Shown: positions 1 through 12,644 of the stretch, piece after piece
Position numbering within the stretch: the stretch's first letter is position 1
How the letters are laid out: each line of letters opens with the position of its first letter
Assembly (NCBI RefSeq): GCF_008728515.1
Contig: NC_044980.1
Span: forward strand, 32,938,290-33,002,289
Reading direction: 5' to 3'
Length of the DNA: 64,000 bases
Source of the DNA: Papio anubis
Taxonomy: Eukaryota; Chordata; Mammalia; Primates; Cercopithecidae
Notes under the pieces: model-generated
Told to the model about the DNA's origin: nothing
The model's input: the letters and a program-made list of their open reading frames with translations, nothing else
The model's database searches: none
Program-made: the position numbers and the translations under genes

Positions 1-1495
1 CCTAAGCAAAAAGAACAAAGCTGGAGGCATCATGCTACTTGACTTCAAACTATATTACAAGGCTACAGTTACTGAAACAGCATGGCACTGGTACCAAAAT
101 AGATATATAGACCAATGGAACAGAACAGAGGCCTCAGAAATAACACCACACATCTACAATCATCTGATCTTTGACAAATCTGACAAAAATAAGTAATAGA
201 GAAAGGATTCCCTATTTAATAAATGGTGTTGGGAAAACTGGCTAGCCACATGCAGGAAACTGAAACTGGACCCCTTCCTTATACTTTATACAAAAATTAA
301 CGCAAGATGGATTAAAGACTTAAACATAAGACCTAAAACCATAAAAACCCTAGAAGAAAACCTTGGCAATACCATTCAGAACATAGGCATGGACAAAGTC
401 TTCATGACTAAAACATCAAAAGCAATTGCAACAAAAGCCAAAATTGACAAATGAGATTTAATTAAGAGCTTCTACACAGCAAAAGAAACTATATCAGAGT
501 AAGCAGGTAACCTACAGAATGGGAGAAAATTTTTGCAATCTATCCATCTGACAAAGGGCTAATATCCAGAATCTACAAGGAACTTAAACAAATTTACAAG
601 GAGAAAACAACCCCATCAAAAACTGGGCAAAAGATATGAACAAACACTTCTCAAAAGAAGACATTTATGCAGTCAACATGATAAAAAGCTTATTATCACT
701 GGTCATTAGAGAAATGCAAATCAAAACTAAAATGAGATACCATCTCACGCCAGTTAGAATGACCATCATTAAAAAGTCAGAAAACAACAGATGCTGGAGA
801 GAATGTGGAGAAATAGGAATGCTTTTACACTGTTGGTGGGAGAGTAAATTAGTTCAGCCATTGTGGAAGACAGTAGGGAGATTCCTCAAGGATCTAGAAC
901 CAGAAATACCATTTGACCCAGCAATCTCATTACTGGGCATATACCCAAAGGATTATAAATCATTCTGCTATAAAGACACATGCAACTGTATGTTTACTGT
1001 AGCACTATTCACAATAGCAAAGACTTGGAACCAACCCAAATGCCCATCAATGATAGACTGGAGAAAGAAAATGTAGCACATATACACCATGGAATATTAT
1101 GCAGCCACAAAAAAGGATGAGTTCATGTCCTTTGCAGGGACATGGATGAAGCTAGAAACCATCATTCTCAGCAAACTAACACAGGAACAGAAAACCAAAC
1201 ACCACATGTTCTCACTTATAAGTGGGAGTTGAACAGTGAGAACATATGGGCACAGGAAGGGGAACATCACACACCAGGGCTTGTCAGGGGGTGGGGGGCA
1301 AGAGGAGGGATAGCATTAGAAGAAATATCTAATGTAGATGACAGGTTGATGTATGCAGCAAACCACCATGGCACATGTATACCTATGTAACAAACCTGCA
1401 CGTTCTGCACATGTATCCCAGACCTTAAAGTATTAAAAAACAAACAAAAACAACAAAAAAAGAAAAACAAAACAAAAACAAACAAAAAACAATAC
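1..1495 (+). mobile_element. L1 3' portion (ORF2 end, 3' UTR, A-rich tail), degraded
   Basis: The plus strand reads through the ORF2 C-terminal region with several stops (for example near 190-197 and 452-454), then a 3' UTR and a degenerate A/C-rich tail at about 1430-1495. One relic frame at 636-1076 still reads NKHFSKEDI through CGEIG and DYKSFCYKDTC, the cysteine-rich end of ORF2. The element enters from the left edge. It is a primate L1 (L1PA/L1PB age), clearly older than the element at 32635. Confidence 0.9.
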
Positions 1496-2329
1496 TATGG
1501 TTCACCATATTAAAAAGAAATTGGGCAAAGAACATGAAGACACTTCTCAAAAGAAAACATTTATGCAGCCAACAAACATGGAAAAAAGCTCAACATCACT
1601 GATCATTAGAGAAATGCAAATTGAAACCACAATGAGATACTATCTCAGGCCAGTCATAATGGTGATTATTACAAAGTCAAGAAACAACAGATGCAGGTGA
1701 GGCTGTGGAGAAATAGGAACGCTTTTACACTGTTGGTGGGAATGTAACTTAGTTCAACCATTATGGAAGACAGTGTGGTGATTCCTCAAAGACCTAGAAC
1801 CAGAAATACCATTTGACCCAGCAATCTCATTACTGGGTATACACTCAAAGGAATATAAATCATTCTATTATAAAGATACATGCACACATATGTTCATTGC
1901 AGCACTATTTACAATAGCAAAGATATGAAATCAACCCAAATGCCCATCAATGATAGACTGGATAAAGAAAATGTGGTACATGTACACCATGAAATACTAT
2001 ATAGCCATAAAAAGGAATGAGATAACATCTCTTGCAGGGACATGGATGGAGCTAGAAGCCATTATCTTCAGCAAACTAAAGCAGGAACAGAAAACCAAAC
2101 ACTGCATGTTCTCACTTACAAGTGGGAGTTGAACAATGGGAACACATGGACACAGGGAGAGGAACAACACTCATGGGGGGCTGTTGTTGGGGGGATGTGG
2201 GGGTTGGGAGACCATCAATATAAGTAGCTAATGCATGCTGGGCTTAATACCTAGGTGATGGGTTGATAGGTGCAGCAAAGCACCATGGCACATGTTTACC
2301 TATGTAATAAACCTACACATGTATTCCAG
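1496..2329 (+). mobile_element. Second L1 3' end, same orientation
   Basis: It starts again at the ORF2 C-terminus (gggcaaagaacatgaagac) and repeats the region that occupies about 610-1440, through the 3' UTR to acacatgtattccag. Relic frames such as SLIIREMQIETTMRYY contain stops. It differs from the first copy in sequence and tail, so it may be a separate truncated insertion or a diverged tandem copy. Confidence 0.85.
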
Positions 2330-2534
2330 AAGAAACCCCGTCTCTACTAAAAATACAAAAACTTAGCCGGGTGAGGTGGCGGGCGCCTGTAGTCCCAGCT
2401 ACTCGGGAGGCTGAGGCAGGAGAATGGCGTGAACCCGGGAGGCGGAGCTTGCAGTGAGCTGAGATCCGGCCACTGCACTCCAGCCTGGGTGACAGAGCGA
2501 GACTCCGTCTCAAAAAAAAAAAAAAAAAAAAAGA
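2330..2534 (+). mobile_element. 5'-truncated AluY (Old World monkey type)
   Basis: Begins inside the left arm (aaccccgtctctactaaaa), runs through the right arm with agatccggccactgcactc, and ends in a poly(A) tail at about 2512-2534. The agatccggccac word is the cercopithecid AluY form. It directly abuts the end of the second L1. Confidence 0.9.
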
Positions 2535-3135
2535 AAAAAACTGAAGTCAAAATCCAATCTACCATGAAAATAACATATAAAAATAAAACAAATATTGTCT
2601 GAAAAAATGTAGTAGAGTAAGCAATCCATGTAAACCAAGTGTACCAGATTCTAATTCCAGCTACTCATTAATAAAATCACTTAAACTCTTTGAAGCCAAT
2701 TCCTTATCTTCAAAATAGGTTTAAAATTGTGTCTTTGTCCCTTCCCAGTACTGTTATCATAACCCAAAGATATGCTCGGTATGACCATTCCATAAAAAGT
2801 GTTGTGTATATGGGAGGAATTAGTAACTTATATTATTTCAGAACTATTTTTAGAGTTTTAAATTTGGAAAATAAAAATTCCTGAAGGCTCAAGCAGCTTG
2901 TTAGTGTTTTCCAAGGCACTAATCAGATAAAATTTCTGCTTCTACCCTTCAACCATTGCCATATAAGAGAGTCTGAGAATCTGCATGTAAAAATGATCCT
3001 GAATCCAGTTTCCGCCACTGGAGCATGTTGTCAAGGCGGCCAAGGTTGTAGGCTGGAACTCATCACAACACATTTTAGAGGTTCACCACATCTCCCTTTT
3101 CTGATCCCAAATTGTCGAGTCTTCTTGCCACTCTC
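2535..3135. other. Unique intronic sequence
   Basis: AT-rich unique DNA; I recognise no gene or repeat. Confidence 0.5.
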
Positions 3136-3139
3136 TCCC

Positions 3140-3480
3140 TTTGAAACAAATATTTATTATGCATCTGCTATGACCTAGTCATTGTACTAGAAATTGAGAA
3201 GGTATCAGTGAGCAATAATGACATGGCTCTTGGCCTCATGGAGCTTGGAATTTGATGGTAAAGACCTACAACAAACAAGTAAGACAGTCACACTTCTCAA
3301 AAGTTAGAGGTTGTGCTATGCACTATGGAAGACACAAACAGACTGCTTAAACAACAGCATAGGGAAGAATGCATTTTAGGTAGCATGATCAGGAAGCATC
3401 ACTTTGAGGGTGTGCCATTTAAGCTGAGACCTCGATGACAAAAAGCCTATGTGCAGACATACAGAAATAATATTTCAAAC
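3140..3480 (-). repeat. L2 fragment
   Basis: Reads aaatatttattatgcatctgctatgacc, then tggcctcatggagctt and the low-complexity body typical of the reverse complement of the L2 3' end. Old and diverged. Confidence 0.6.
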
Positions 3481-3484
3481 ATAG

Positions 3485-4630
3485 AAAAGAGCAAGCGTGG
3501 AACTTCTATAGCAGGAAAAATCTTAATGAGTACTAAAAATTTTCAGAAAGAGGATTGGTTGAGACATAGTAAATGTGGGGCAAGTGGTCTAAGAGACTCC
3601 CCTGCATGGATAGGCAGGGCCAGATGATATACCGTCCTGAGGGATGGCAAAAATAAGAACGGAAATTATGTGGTCATTTCTTCCTCTTCTCTCTTGCAGT
3701 GGAGATTCCAACAACAACTTTCAGCACCACCATTTTCAAATACCATGTCCCACCCCTGGATCAGCTTTATCACCAGCTCGGGACCTAAACAATGCCTTTT
3801 ACACAGAAATCACAACCCAGAGAGTGACTGACTAACCCCACTCAACTTACTCCCAGAACCCTGAATCTCCTCTCCTCTTCCAGCCACATCCCCACCTCCC
3901 CATCCAAATTAATGTGGTGCTTTCCAAGGCTCTGTTACTGATTTCTCTCAGGGGTGTCAACCTTTGGTGACCCAGCCCAGTTGCTAGATATCATATAATT
4001 TTTACAGCTGACTGGCTGTTTTTACTTCCTTTTCAATTATTATTTTGAAACACATAAGAAATATTTTGGAACCACAAGTGGCTCAGGAAATTCTAAATTA
4101 AAGGCCTTGCAGGGCTGCAGCTGGCCCAGTCAGGTCTCACACCCCAGGGGATACACAGCACAAACAGATTTTGGTGTCCTTCCAAACTCACTGCATGATG
4201 CTCCAGGCACCACTCCCTACTGCTACTCTCTTAAAGGACAGAACTGTGCAAACAAACACACAAGCAACATCCTCCCAAAGAAGAAATATGTACAATCAAT
4301 GTTAATAAATGAGCATGATCATTGCTTCCCTCATTGCTCTTCTAATATTCTCTCTGAAAATGTCTGGAGTTAGAACTGTCAAATTTATTGTCTTTCAAAC
4401 TCAGAGATACAATTATTACTTAAACACAGGGAATATAATGGATCCTGGAGAGAAGGAGGGACCCTAAGGATATGTGCAGAAAGCAGATCACTAATCACTT
4501 AATATTAGTTGTACTTGGAATCTTCAAATATCTGCTCAGCCTCTTACACTTGAGGTTGTAATTTGAAGAGTAGTATTTCCATATCTTCTGAGGATGCAGT
4601 AGGTTACCACTGAAGGCAGGATAGAATGAT
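3485..4630. other. Unique intronic sequence
   Basis: No convincing repeat or gene. Short frames at 3644-3835 and 4107-4373 lack any recognisable domain. Confidence 0.5.
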
Positions 4631-4634
4631 GTCT

Positions 4635-4860
4635 GGGCACAGTTTCAAAGCCAAATTAGTACTACCTCTTAGTAACTCCTAAGTAACTTTGTATAACTTA
4701 CTTGACTTTGCTCTGCCTCAGCTTCCTCATCTGTAAAATGGAGACATATTGGAATGCATCTAATGAAATTCTGATAAGGATTAAATAAGTTGATGCATAA
4801 ACCATGTATAACAGTAGCAGGCACTGTAAATACTTACTAAATGTTAAATATTACTATTAT
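4635..4860 (+). repeat. MIR element
   Basis: Contains the MIR core cttcctcatctgtaaaatgg, followed by aaggattaaataa and the gcaggcactgtaaat tail in the sense order. Confidence 0.65.
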
Positions 4861-4864
4861 TAAT

Positions 4865-6850
4865 TGATCTAACAAATAAAAACTGGCAGGAAAACACAAA
4901 AAACCTCATTGTTAATTAACAGCCAAGGCAGCATCAGGACTTTGAATGATGGCAGCAGGTCTCAACATGTCCAAAAGCACATACTACTCCCAAGAGGTAA
5001 AATGCTTTCAGTGCTCTTTGGAGGCAGGTTTCAAATATAGACAAATAATGAAGCTTGGGCAGGGAGAAGAACTGAATAGATAGGAAGAGCAGCAAGTTGT
5101 GAGAAGGAAGTCATCAAACCCTCATCTTTGCAGTAGATTTGTCTCTTGCAGGGGTGGATGTGTTTGCAACACTAAGCCACACAGATTCAGCTGAAGGTGC
5201 TGAGTGAAGTAGTTACTATAGGTTTTAGGAATGACAGAGGTGGGGAAAAGAGGTGATGAGGTTTGACAAGTAAAGGATAGAGACAAGGCTAAGTGCAAGA
5301 TCACTGATGTAATTGAGAAGCTGTGATGATCTACATAACAAACTGGCAAAGATGAACTAGTTTGGCCTCTCCATCCAAACCTCACACCTCTTCAGCCTCT
5401 TAAGTCCTTCTTGTACAAAGAGGTGAAGCTGGTTGAGATGAGTTAGTACAATGCAGTCCTCCTGAACACTGGAACTTTAGTTTCCTTGATTCAACATCTG
5501 GCTTTGGGGCTGCAAAGTTGCCTGTAAAAAAAATCAGTGGGGTCATGGCCTAGATCCAATAGCAATCATTTAGTGGCAGAATATGGGATTTGGCTAGACT
5601 CTGTGTACATTGGCCACATTTTAAAATAAATTTAGGACTTGTTAGGGATTTGTATCTTGATTTTTAACATATACTGGACAAATAAACCAAACTCCACACT
5701 GGAGATATAACTGTGGAAGGCCAGTAATCTGAGGCCTTAAGCCTCTGAATGGAGGTTTCTGAAAAGAAGATGTTTCCCAATCATTTCTTAGAGTTTGGTT
5801 CATAATGTGAAATGCAACAAAAGGAACAATCAGTGTTATTAAAAGGGCCAATCAGGGAGCTATACTTATACTCCTCAGCATACATTGTTTTATCAAGATT
5901 TTTTGTATGTAGATATGCCCAGTAAGCAATAGCAGGAGTGTTATTAGCTCACTGCTGAGGAAATCAAGTTCTAGGGAGCAAAAACAGAACCAAGTAAACA
6001 GAAACCACCAACATACAAAGTAATATCCTCATCAGTTCTCAAAAGTTTTAACAAGGGCTTTTAAAAATACATATTTAAAAACTAGAACAACTTTTCATTG
6101 CTGGTTTTAAAGCATTTTTAATCCTCAAAACCACAAGATATCACAAACAGAAATTTGGAAATGGACCCAGTATGGGCGTTTGATTTATATATAGCCTGCT
6201 TTATTTCACAAAACAACTAATGTGGGTTCCAAATATAGACAGGATGGCCAGATGACTTAAATCAGGAGACAACAAGAAAAAAAGAGAAAATTGATGAGGA
6301 GAAGATAAAATAAACTCAAAATAATGAAACTAATGAAAAAAATGGGTCACCATATTCTGTCGATTCACTTGTTTGGTTAGTCCACAAAGTTGGCTCTAGT
6401 TCTTGCCACTACTGAGGAAAAGGCAAATGTGATTAATTCTCAAGTCAGACTGATTATATGACAAGAATCTACTGTCAATAGAAATAAATCTATTTTGGGG
6501 ACATGAAAAAACCCAGTAAGAACTAGTTATTCTGGTCATTATCATTCAGAGTAAGAGTCTTAAAGATCTCATTTCTGACACCAACCTTCTTTTACAGATG
6601 AGAGCACAGTAGTCTTGGTTGGACCCCTGCCCTCTGAGAAGAACCTGAAATCTTCACGTGGGCTTGTGATACTACTTGTTTTTATTTGAAAATCTGGACA
6701 ATTCAACTCAATTAGAGTCTTTCAGGAATTGGTGTTTCTTTTAGAGAGTTTTACAAATTGGGGAAACATAGATAGGAGATAAAGTAACAGCCAACAGCTG
6801 CCTATATGTTACAGCTGAAGAAGGCGAAAAGCCCCTTTAAACAAATTTAG
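4865..6850. other. Unique intronic sequence
   Basis: About 2 kb of AT-rich DNA with nothing I can name. A short T-rich tract and scattered A runs only. Confidence 0.5.
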
Positions 6851-6854
6851 GATG

Positions 6855-7720
6855 AGTCAATGGGATATCATCTCACCCCAGTTAGGATGGCTATTGTCAA
6901 AAAGACAGAAAAAAAAAATGCTGGCAAGGATGCGGAAGAAAAGGAACCCTCATACACTGTTGGTGGTAATGTAAATCAGCAAGCCACTATGGAAAACAGT
7001 ATAAGGTTTCTCAAAAAACGAAAAATAGAACTACCATATGATCCAGCAACTCCACTATTGCCTTTTTATCCAAAGGACAGGAAATCAGTATTTCAAAGGG
7101 ATGCCTGCACCCCATGTCTATTTTAGCACTATTGATAAAAGCCAAGATTTGGAATCAACCTAAGTGTCCATCAACAGATGAACAGATAAAGAAAATGTGG
7201 GATATATACATATTGGAATACTATTCATCCATAAAAAAATGAATGAAATACTGTCACTTACAGCAACATGGATGGAACTGGAGGTCATTATGTTAAGTGA
7301 AATAATCCAGGCACAGAAAGACAAAAATTACATGTTCTCACTCACATGGAAGCTAAAAAAGTTGATCTCACGGAGGTAAAGAGTAGAATGATAGTTATTA
7401 GAGGTTGAAAGGGGTAGAGCAAAGGCAGGATATGAAGAGAAGCTGGTTAATGGGTACAGACATACAGTTACATAGAAGGATTAAGTTCTAGGGTACGATA
7501 GCATAGTAGGGTGACTACAGTTAAAAACAATTTGTTGTATACTTCAAAATAACTAAATGAAAAGTTTTGAAATGTTCCCAAAATAAAGAAATGATAAATC
7601 TTTGAGGTATTTGATATCTTGAATACCCTGATTTGATCACTGTACATTGTATGCATATGTCAAAATATCACATGTACCTCATAAATATGTACAATTATTA
7701 TGTAACAACAAATAAATTTA
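6855..7720 (+). mobile_element. Old L1 3' end (L1M type)
   Basis: The plus strand carries the L1 ORF2 C-terminal region (gggatatcatctcacccc onward; relic translation NQQATMENSIRFL) and then the typical L1M 3' UTR words (agttaaaaacaatttg, cacatgtacctcataaat) to about 7720. Several stops and frameshifts. Confidence 0.85.
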
Positions 7721-7724
7721 GAAT

Positions 7725-8665
7725 GAGTGATGATCCATTTTCAGGGCGTGTTGACTTGAAGAGGCTCTCTCTTTTTTTTTTTTTTTTAAATTCCAGGCAG
7801 GAATGTCATAATTGAGTTAAATTTCATTTCATCCCATAGGACAAACCCACAATTATGGAACAAGGGTTGAGCTTCATATGTGGAACTAATGTTTACAAAA
7901 CCATACTGGGAAATCAGTATGTGTCTATTCTGTGACTTATAGGCAGTAGGGAGGAAGTTTGAAGACTTCCTAACAGTCTTCAGACTTTAGCAAGTTTGGG
8001 GGTACCCTAAGGAGAGAATTCATATGCAGTTGTGGGCATTGTTGGTGAATTCTGGATGGAAATACGTTTTTCTTAATTTTGTTTCTCTGGCATTAGAAAA
8101 AATAAGCATATATGAGTGATTAAAACAAATAATTTTAAAAAAACTTTGGCTAGGGGAATCTCTAGAATGATAAAGGTTATTGAGATGCAATCCTAGATTC
8201 TTTACAAACTCTTCAGACCAAGCTAATAATTTGGCTTTTGTAGTTGCTCGGCTTCCCGTGGCTGTAGATTTACTGCACTCTACAACAGGAGGGTAGCATG
8301 TGTTCTATATGCTTCTCCTCTGTAAATGAATCCCAGAAAGAACACAAAACACAATGAAACCAGCCTTTTTTGTGATAAAGAATAATCGTAGGAGACTTTA
8401 TAATCACACAAGGAACTATTTTTAAAAATTAACCAAAACATGGGAGAAAGGCAAAAAGATGACTGTGTCACCTTTGTTGTCAGGCCAGGGAGTTGTCTAG
8501 CCAACCCCACCCAAGTTTCTTCTGACTCTCTCTAGGCTGGGGACTATAACTTTATTTGACTCACAATTTACTGTTAATAAGGGTCCAGGCATTTTACAGC
8601 TCTGTAAAGATAGATATTAACTTTTAGAAACATGACAAACTACAAATAATTTTTGTCCAGTAGAT
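7725..8665. other. Unique intronic sequence
   Basis: A poly-T run at about 7771-7787 and otherwise unremarkable DNA. Confidence 0.45.
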
Positions 8666-8669
8666 AAGA

Positions 8670-9020
8670 TGCTATGATCTGAATTTTTGTGTCCTCACAA
8701 AACTCATTTGTTGAAACTGAATCCCCAGTGCAGAGGTATTGAAAGGTGACTAGGTCAGGAAAGTGGGGCCCTCATAAACGGGATTAGCGCCCTTATAAAA
8801 GAGGCCTGAGAGAGCTTGTTTGTGCCTTCTACCACGTGGAGACACAGAGAAATGGTACCATCTTTTAAGCAGAGACCCAGCCCTCACCAGACATTGAATC
8901 TACCTTCACCATTATCTTGGACTTCCTGGTTTCCTGAACTGTTAGAAATAAATTTCTGTTATTTATAAATTAGCCAGTCTAATATTGTTTTCTCATAGCA
9001 ACCCAAATGGACTAAAGACA
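8670..9020 (+). mobile_element. Solo LTR of MLT1 (ERVL-MaLR) type
   Basis: A 351-bp block starts tgctatgatctgaat and ends actaaagaca, i.e. with TG and CA ends. Inside are the family words tcatttgttgaaactga, gcccttataaaagagg, ccctcaccagaca and gaaataaatttctg (polyadenylation region). No second LTR or internal region is nearby. Confidence 0.75.
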
Positions 9021-9024
9021 CAAA

Positions 9025-10200
9025 ATAACTCCAAAGCTTATGGTTTTATTGTCTTGTAGAAAATCAACCAATTGTGTATCTATCTAACTCAGCAATATTA
9101 CTACAGTTTCTTTTTTATTGCAGTGCTTATTTTGGTTTTTCCCTCACTCAAATACACATTAGTTTCTCCTGTCCTCCTATTGAATCAGCCTTGTCATCCT
9201 GCTGGTTCTCTCATTATTGAGGTAATTAAAACCTGACACATATTCAGTATGATTTTTATCAGAATTGTGTTTTTTATTTATTGAAAATTAAATTTCAACA
9301 TGACCAAAGGAACATAGTTCAGTCACCAAAAAAATACATTTTGAAAAAACTTGAGTAGTTTTCTTGCAATGATGGATCACTGGATAAAGATCATTTTCTT
9401 AAACTCACAAGATTCTTCCAAAATCCCCTGAAAAGCCTCTTTCCCCAGCCCAGGTCCAAAGGCTTCAGATTCTCCTCTGCTTTCACTTTTCTCCTAATTC
9501 TACAGGATAAAATAAAGTATGAGAGAACATGTCTAATAGGACTAAATCTACTCAGAGGACAGCGGGAGGGGCATTGAACTTTCCAAAGCAGAAACCTTAT
9601 TTCATTGGTTTGGGAAGGGGAAAAGCTAGGAACATGCACACAATAATAATTTTGATCCTACCCTATAGAGTTATGACTCTATCAGTTTGGAAGCTGGAAA
9701 ATTGGTGTGAGTAGAGATTGACTGAGAAAGAAATTGCTTTTTTTTTTTTTTTTTTTTTAAAGCTCTTTTTGTGCTTGTCACAGGAGAGAGGTGTGGGGCA
9801 GGGCAGGGAAGACTATCCCATGTCCTGGCATCATGACGGATTTGCCTGACTTATCTTTCCTCACTGACGTCTTCCCAGATGGGCCATAAGGAGGAAGAAA
9901 GAGGCCCTATTTTATGCTATTCACTGTGCCCATCAGATATGTGAAAGACTGAGGCTTGTGTGGTTAATATTTTGAAATAGGTAAGAAAAATTCTGCACCC
10001 ATTGCTTGCCACTATCTTTCAGCACCATATTGCCTATTTTGCCAGGCAGAAAAGCTCAGTCCACACAAGTAAACCACCACTCTCTGCAACCAAATTTCAT
10101 CTGGTCTTCTAAGGGGAACTCAGAGTTGACTTTCCAGCCTCTTTTTCAATGGAATAGTTAAGTGAAAAGTATTCCAGAAGCAATAAACAAATAATGATGG
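9025..10200. other. Unique intronic sequence
   Basis: Contains a 21-bp poly-T tract at about 9738-9758. No gene or repeat family recognised. The frames at 9391-9639 and 9529-9714 oppose each other and look like chance. Confidence 0.45.
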
Positions 10201-10204
10201 CCCA

Positions 10205-10390
10205 GTGCCAGATCCTATCAGAATTGTTTTGCATATATGAAGTCATTTAATCCACACAATAACCCTGTAAGGTAAGTACTACTATTACCCTCATTTTACA
10301 GGTGAGGGAAGTTAGTTTCTGGATACCACACAGATAGTAAGTGGCAGAACAAGGATTGAAGCAACCAATTTGGCTCTTCACCATGGCACT
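10205..10390 (-). repeat. MIR element
   Basis: Reads catttaatccacacaataaccctgtaagg, then cattttacaggtgaggg and agtaagtggcagaacaaggattgaa, the reverse complement of MIR. Confidence 0.7.
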
Positions 10391-10394
10391 ATAT

Positions 10395-11090
10395 GTCTCT
10401 TTTAAATACTCTCCTTCCCCACCAAACACCCTGCACCAAGTAAAAGGCCTTGATCACTGTGAATAATTTAGTGACTCTAATCTTGATATCTTTATTATTT
10501 CTACATGCATTCCTCAACTTACACAATTGTGTATTCCAGAAGTTATTATGAAATTAAAACTATGATAAGCCCAAACCCATAAATGATGAACAAAACTGAT
10601 GAATTTATTTTTCTATTTATTTTTGTACACTGGATTGAAATAAAACAAGTCAATGTGAAGAATTTGCAATAGTAAGAAAAGAAAATGACACTGGCAGTGA
10701 AAGTCATTTTGCCATAGTTGTGACCCACGCTACTCCCTAGTTTCCCATACTTATCTCCACAACAAACTTCTGTGTATTCTGTGTGTTCCCATTTGTGAGG
10801 CAAAAGTTTTACACAATCCTAACACTTTAAATTGTGCTTCTTATGTAGCAGGTTGAATTTGCCTAGGCTGAATACTGTGCTATCTGAGTTTCGGCTGTAA
10901 TAATATTGGCAAATAATATTTAAAAGTATAATACAGTCTAATATGGACCACAGAATCACAGATTGTGATAACTAGGGCACTAAAGATCATCTATCTCCAT
11001 ATGTATGATTATATTAGATTTTGTATGAGGACATATTAAGCAAATGTCCTTTGTCCAGATAACATGGCTTCTGAGAAAGAATTTAGAAAA
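10395..11090. other. Unique intronic sequence
   Basis: No repeat or gene recognised. Confidence 0.4.
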
Positions 11091-11101
11091 TTGCTGTAAA
11101 G

Positions 11102-11439
11102 CAGGGGCCCCAACCTCCAGGTCATGAACCAGAATGGTCCATGATCTGTTAAGAACCAGGCCACACAGCAGGTGGTGAAGTGGCGGGTGAGCAAGCGTTA
11201 CCATCTGAGCTCCGCCTCCTATCAGATAAGCAGCAGCATTAGATTCTTATAGGAATGCGAACCCTATTCTGAACAGTGTATGTGAGGGATCTAGGTTGTG
11301 TGCTCCTTATGATAATCTAATGCCTGATGATCTGAGGTGGAAGAGCTTCAACCCAAAACTATCCCACCCCCTCCCAGTCCGTGGAAAACTTGTCTTCCAT
11401 GAAATCAGTCCTTGATGCCCAAAAGGTTGGGAACTGCTG
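11102..11439 (+). mobile_element. Non-autonomous hAT-type DNA transposon with target duplication
   Basis: Terminal inverted repeats are visible: caggggccccaacc at the left and ggttgggaactgctg at the right. A perfect 8-bp target duplication (ctgtaaag) lies at 11094-11101 and 11440-11447; 8 bp is the hAT hallmark. Internal words aagaaccaggccacacagc and cgaaccctattctgaac match a common mammalian MER1-group element. It has no coding capacity. Subfamily not assigned. Confidence 0.85.
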
Positions 11440-11824
11440 CTGTAAAGAATAGAAGGTACTTAATGCTAGAGAAGAATGCCCACATGTGATGACTGCTTTT
11501 CTGGTAAATGAGGCCACTTTCTGGAGGCCGTCTCTATACTTGATTCACTATACTTGGTCACTATACTTGATTCAGGCTCCTTTACGTGTCATAAAGTGAT
11601 GAGGAAAGAGTCATTTAGTACAGGACAGCAGTGCACTTTCTAATGAAGGGCCCCTGAAAATATCACACGCACTTGCCTAGGTACTTGATTTATGATTGGC
11701 ACACTGGAGATCAAGTCAGTCAGCAAAATGCTTATTCTACACTGTGTTGTGTTAAATGCCATGGAAGCATCAGGAGTGGCAAAAGTAAGAAAGTCTCTGT
11801 TCAGCTTTCTGTGCCTCTGTGTCT

Positions 11825-11945
11825 ATTACAAGCCAGGCAACACGCTGAGGATTTCACATGCCTTGCGGCATTTAATCTTCCTCACAGCCCTGAGATGGGT
11901 GTGACTGTGCTCATTTTGTCACTGAGGAAATTGAAGTTCTGACAG
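11825..11945 (-). repeat. MIR fragment
   Basis: gcatttaatcttcctcacagccctgag followed by ttgtcactgaggaaattgaag, the reverse MIR core. Confidence 0.55.
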
Positions 11946-12173
11946 CTTAACGATCCACTTGGGATTTAATTCTTAGGTAGGAAGGTAGATGGGTTGTGTG
12001 AATGGAAGAGGAATAGATAAAGATATTTGCTGCAAAATATGCAAGACACATGCCACAGAGAAGAAAAAGATAGATGCTAAGAAAATACACAGTGCAGTCA
12101 TGAAGGAAGTGCTCTGCAGGGAAACCAAGAGGACTTTGTTTCTCACAAGAGGTTTTAGAAGAAGGAATAAGAG

Positions 12174-12640
12174 CAGGCACCCTCATACACTCTGGGTTGG
12201 GTGAAAAGTGATACAACTGTTTTTGGACCTCAATTTGTCAATGTCTGTAAAATGTTCACACTTAATTACCCTTTGACCTAGCAATTCCATTTCTTTCTTT
12301 CTTTCTTTTTTTTTTTTTTTGAGACAGAGTTTCGCTCTGTCTGGAGTGCAGTGGCCGGATCTCAGCTCACTGCAAGCTCCGCCTCCCGGGTTCACGCCAT
12401 TCTCCTGCCTCAGCCTCCCGAGTAGCTGGGACTACAGGCGCCCACCACCTCGCCCGGCTAAGTTTTTGTATTTTTTTAGTAGAGACGGGGTTTCACCGTG
12501 TTAGCCAGGATGGTCTCGATCTCCTGACCTCGTGATCTGCCCGTCTCGGCCTCCCAAAGTGCTGGGATTTCAGGCTTGAGCCACTGTGCCCGGCCAATTC
12601 CATTTCTTAAATTTAGTTAAGAAATACTTGCACACATGAT
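12174..12640 (+). mobile_element. Old L1 fragment interrupted by an Alu
   Basis: Before the Alu: gcaccctcatacactctggg, ccctttgacctagcaattcc. After it: aagaaatacttgcacacat. Together they match the L1 ORF2 3' region in plus orientation. Confidence 0.6.
12296..12594 (-). mobile_element. AluY (Old World monkey type), complete
   Basis: Full two-arm Alu on the minus strand with poly-T tail. A 13-bp target duplication aattccatttctt lies at 12283-12295 and 12595-12607. The right arm has gtggccggatctcag and the middle cccggctaagttttt, the cercopithecid form. Confidence 0.95.
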
Positions 12641-12644
12641 TAAT

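Noticed and set aside
2313..2565. Minus-strand frames reading SRSVTQAGVQW or ALSPRLECSG
   Set aside because: Standard Alu-derived translations; the same peptides recur at every reversed Alu in the window.
9738..9758. Poly-T tract considered as the tail of a processed pseudogene
   Set aside because: No mRNA-like open frame or recognised gene follows on the minus strand.
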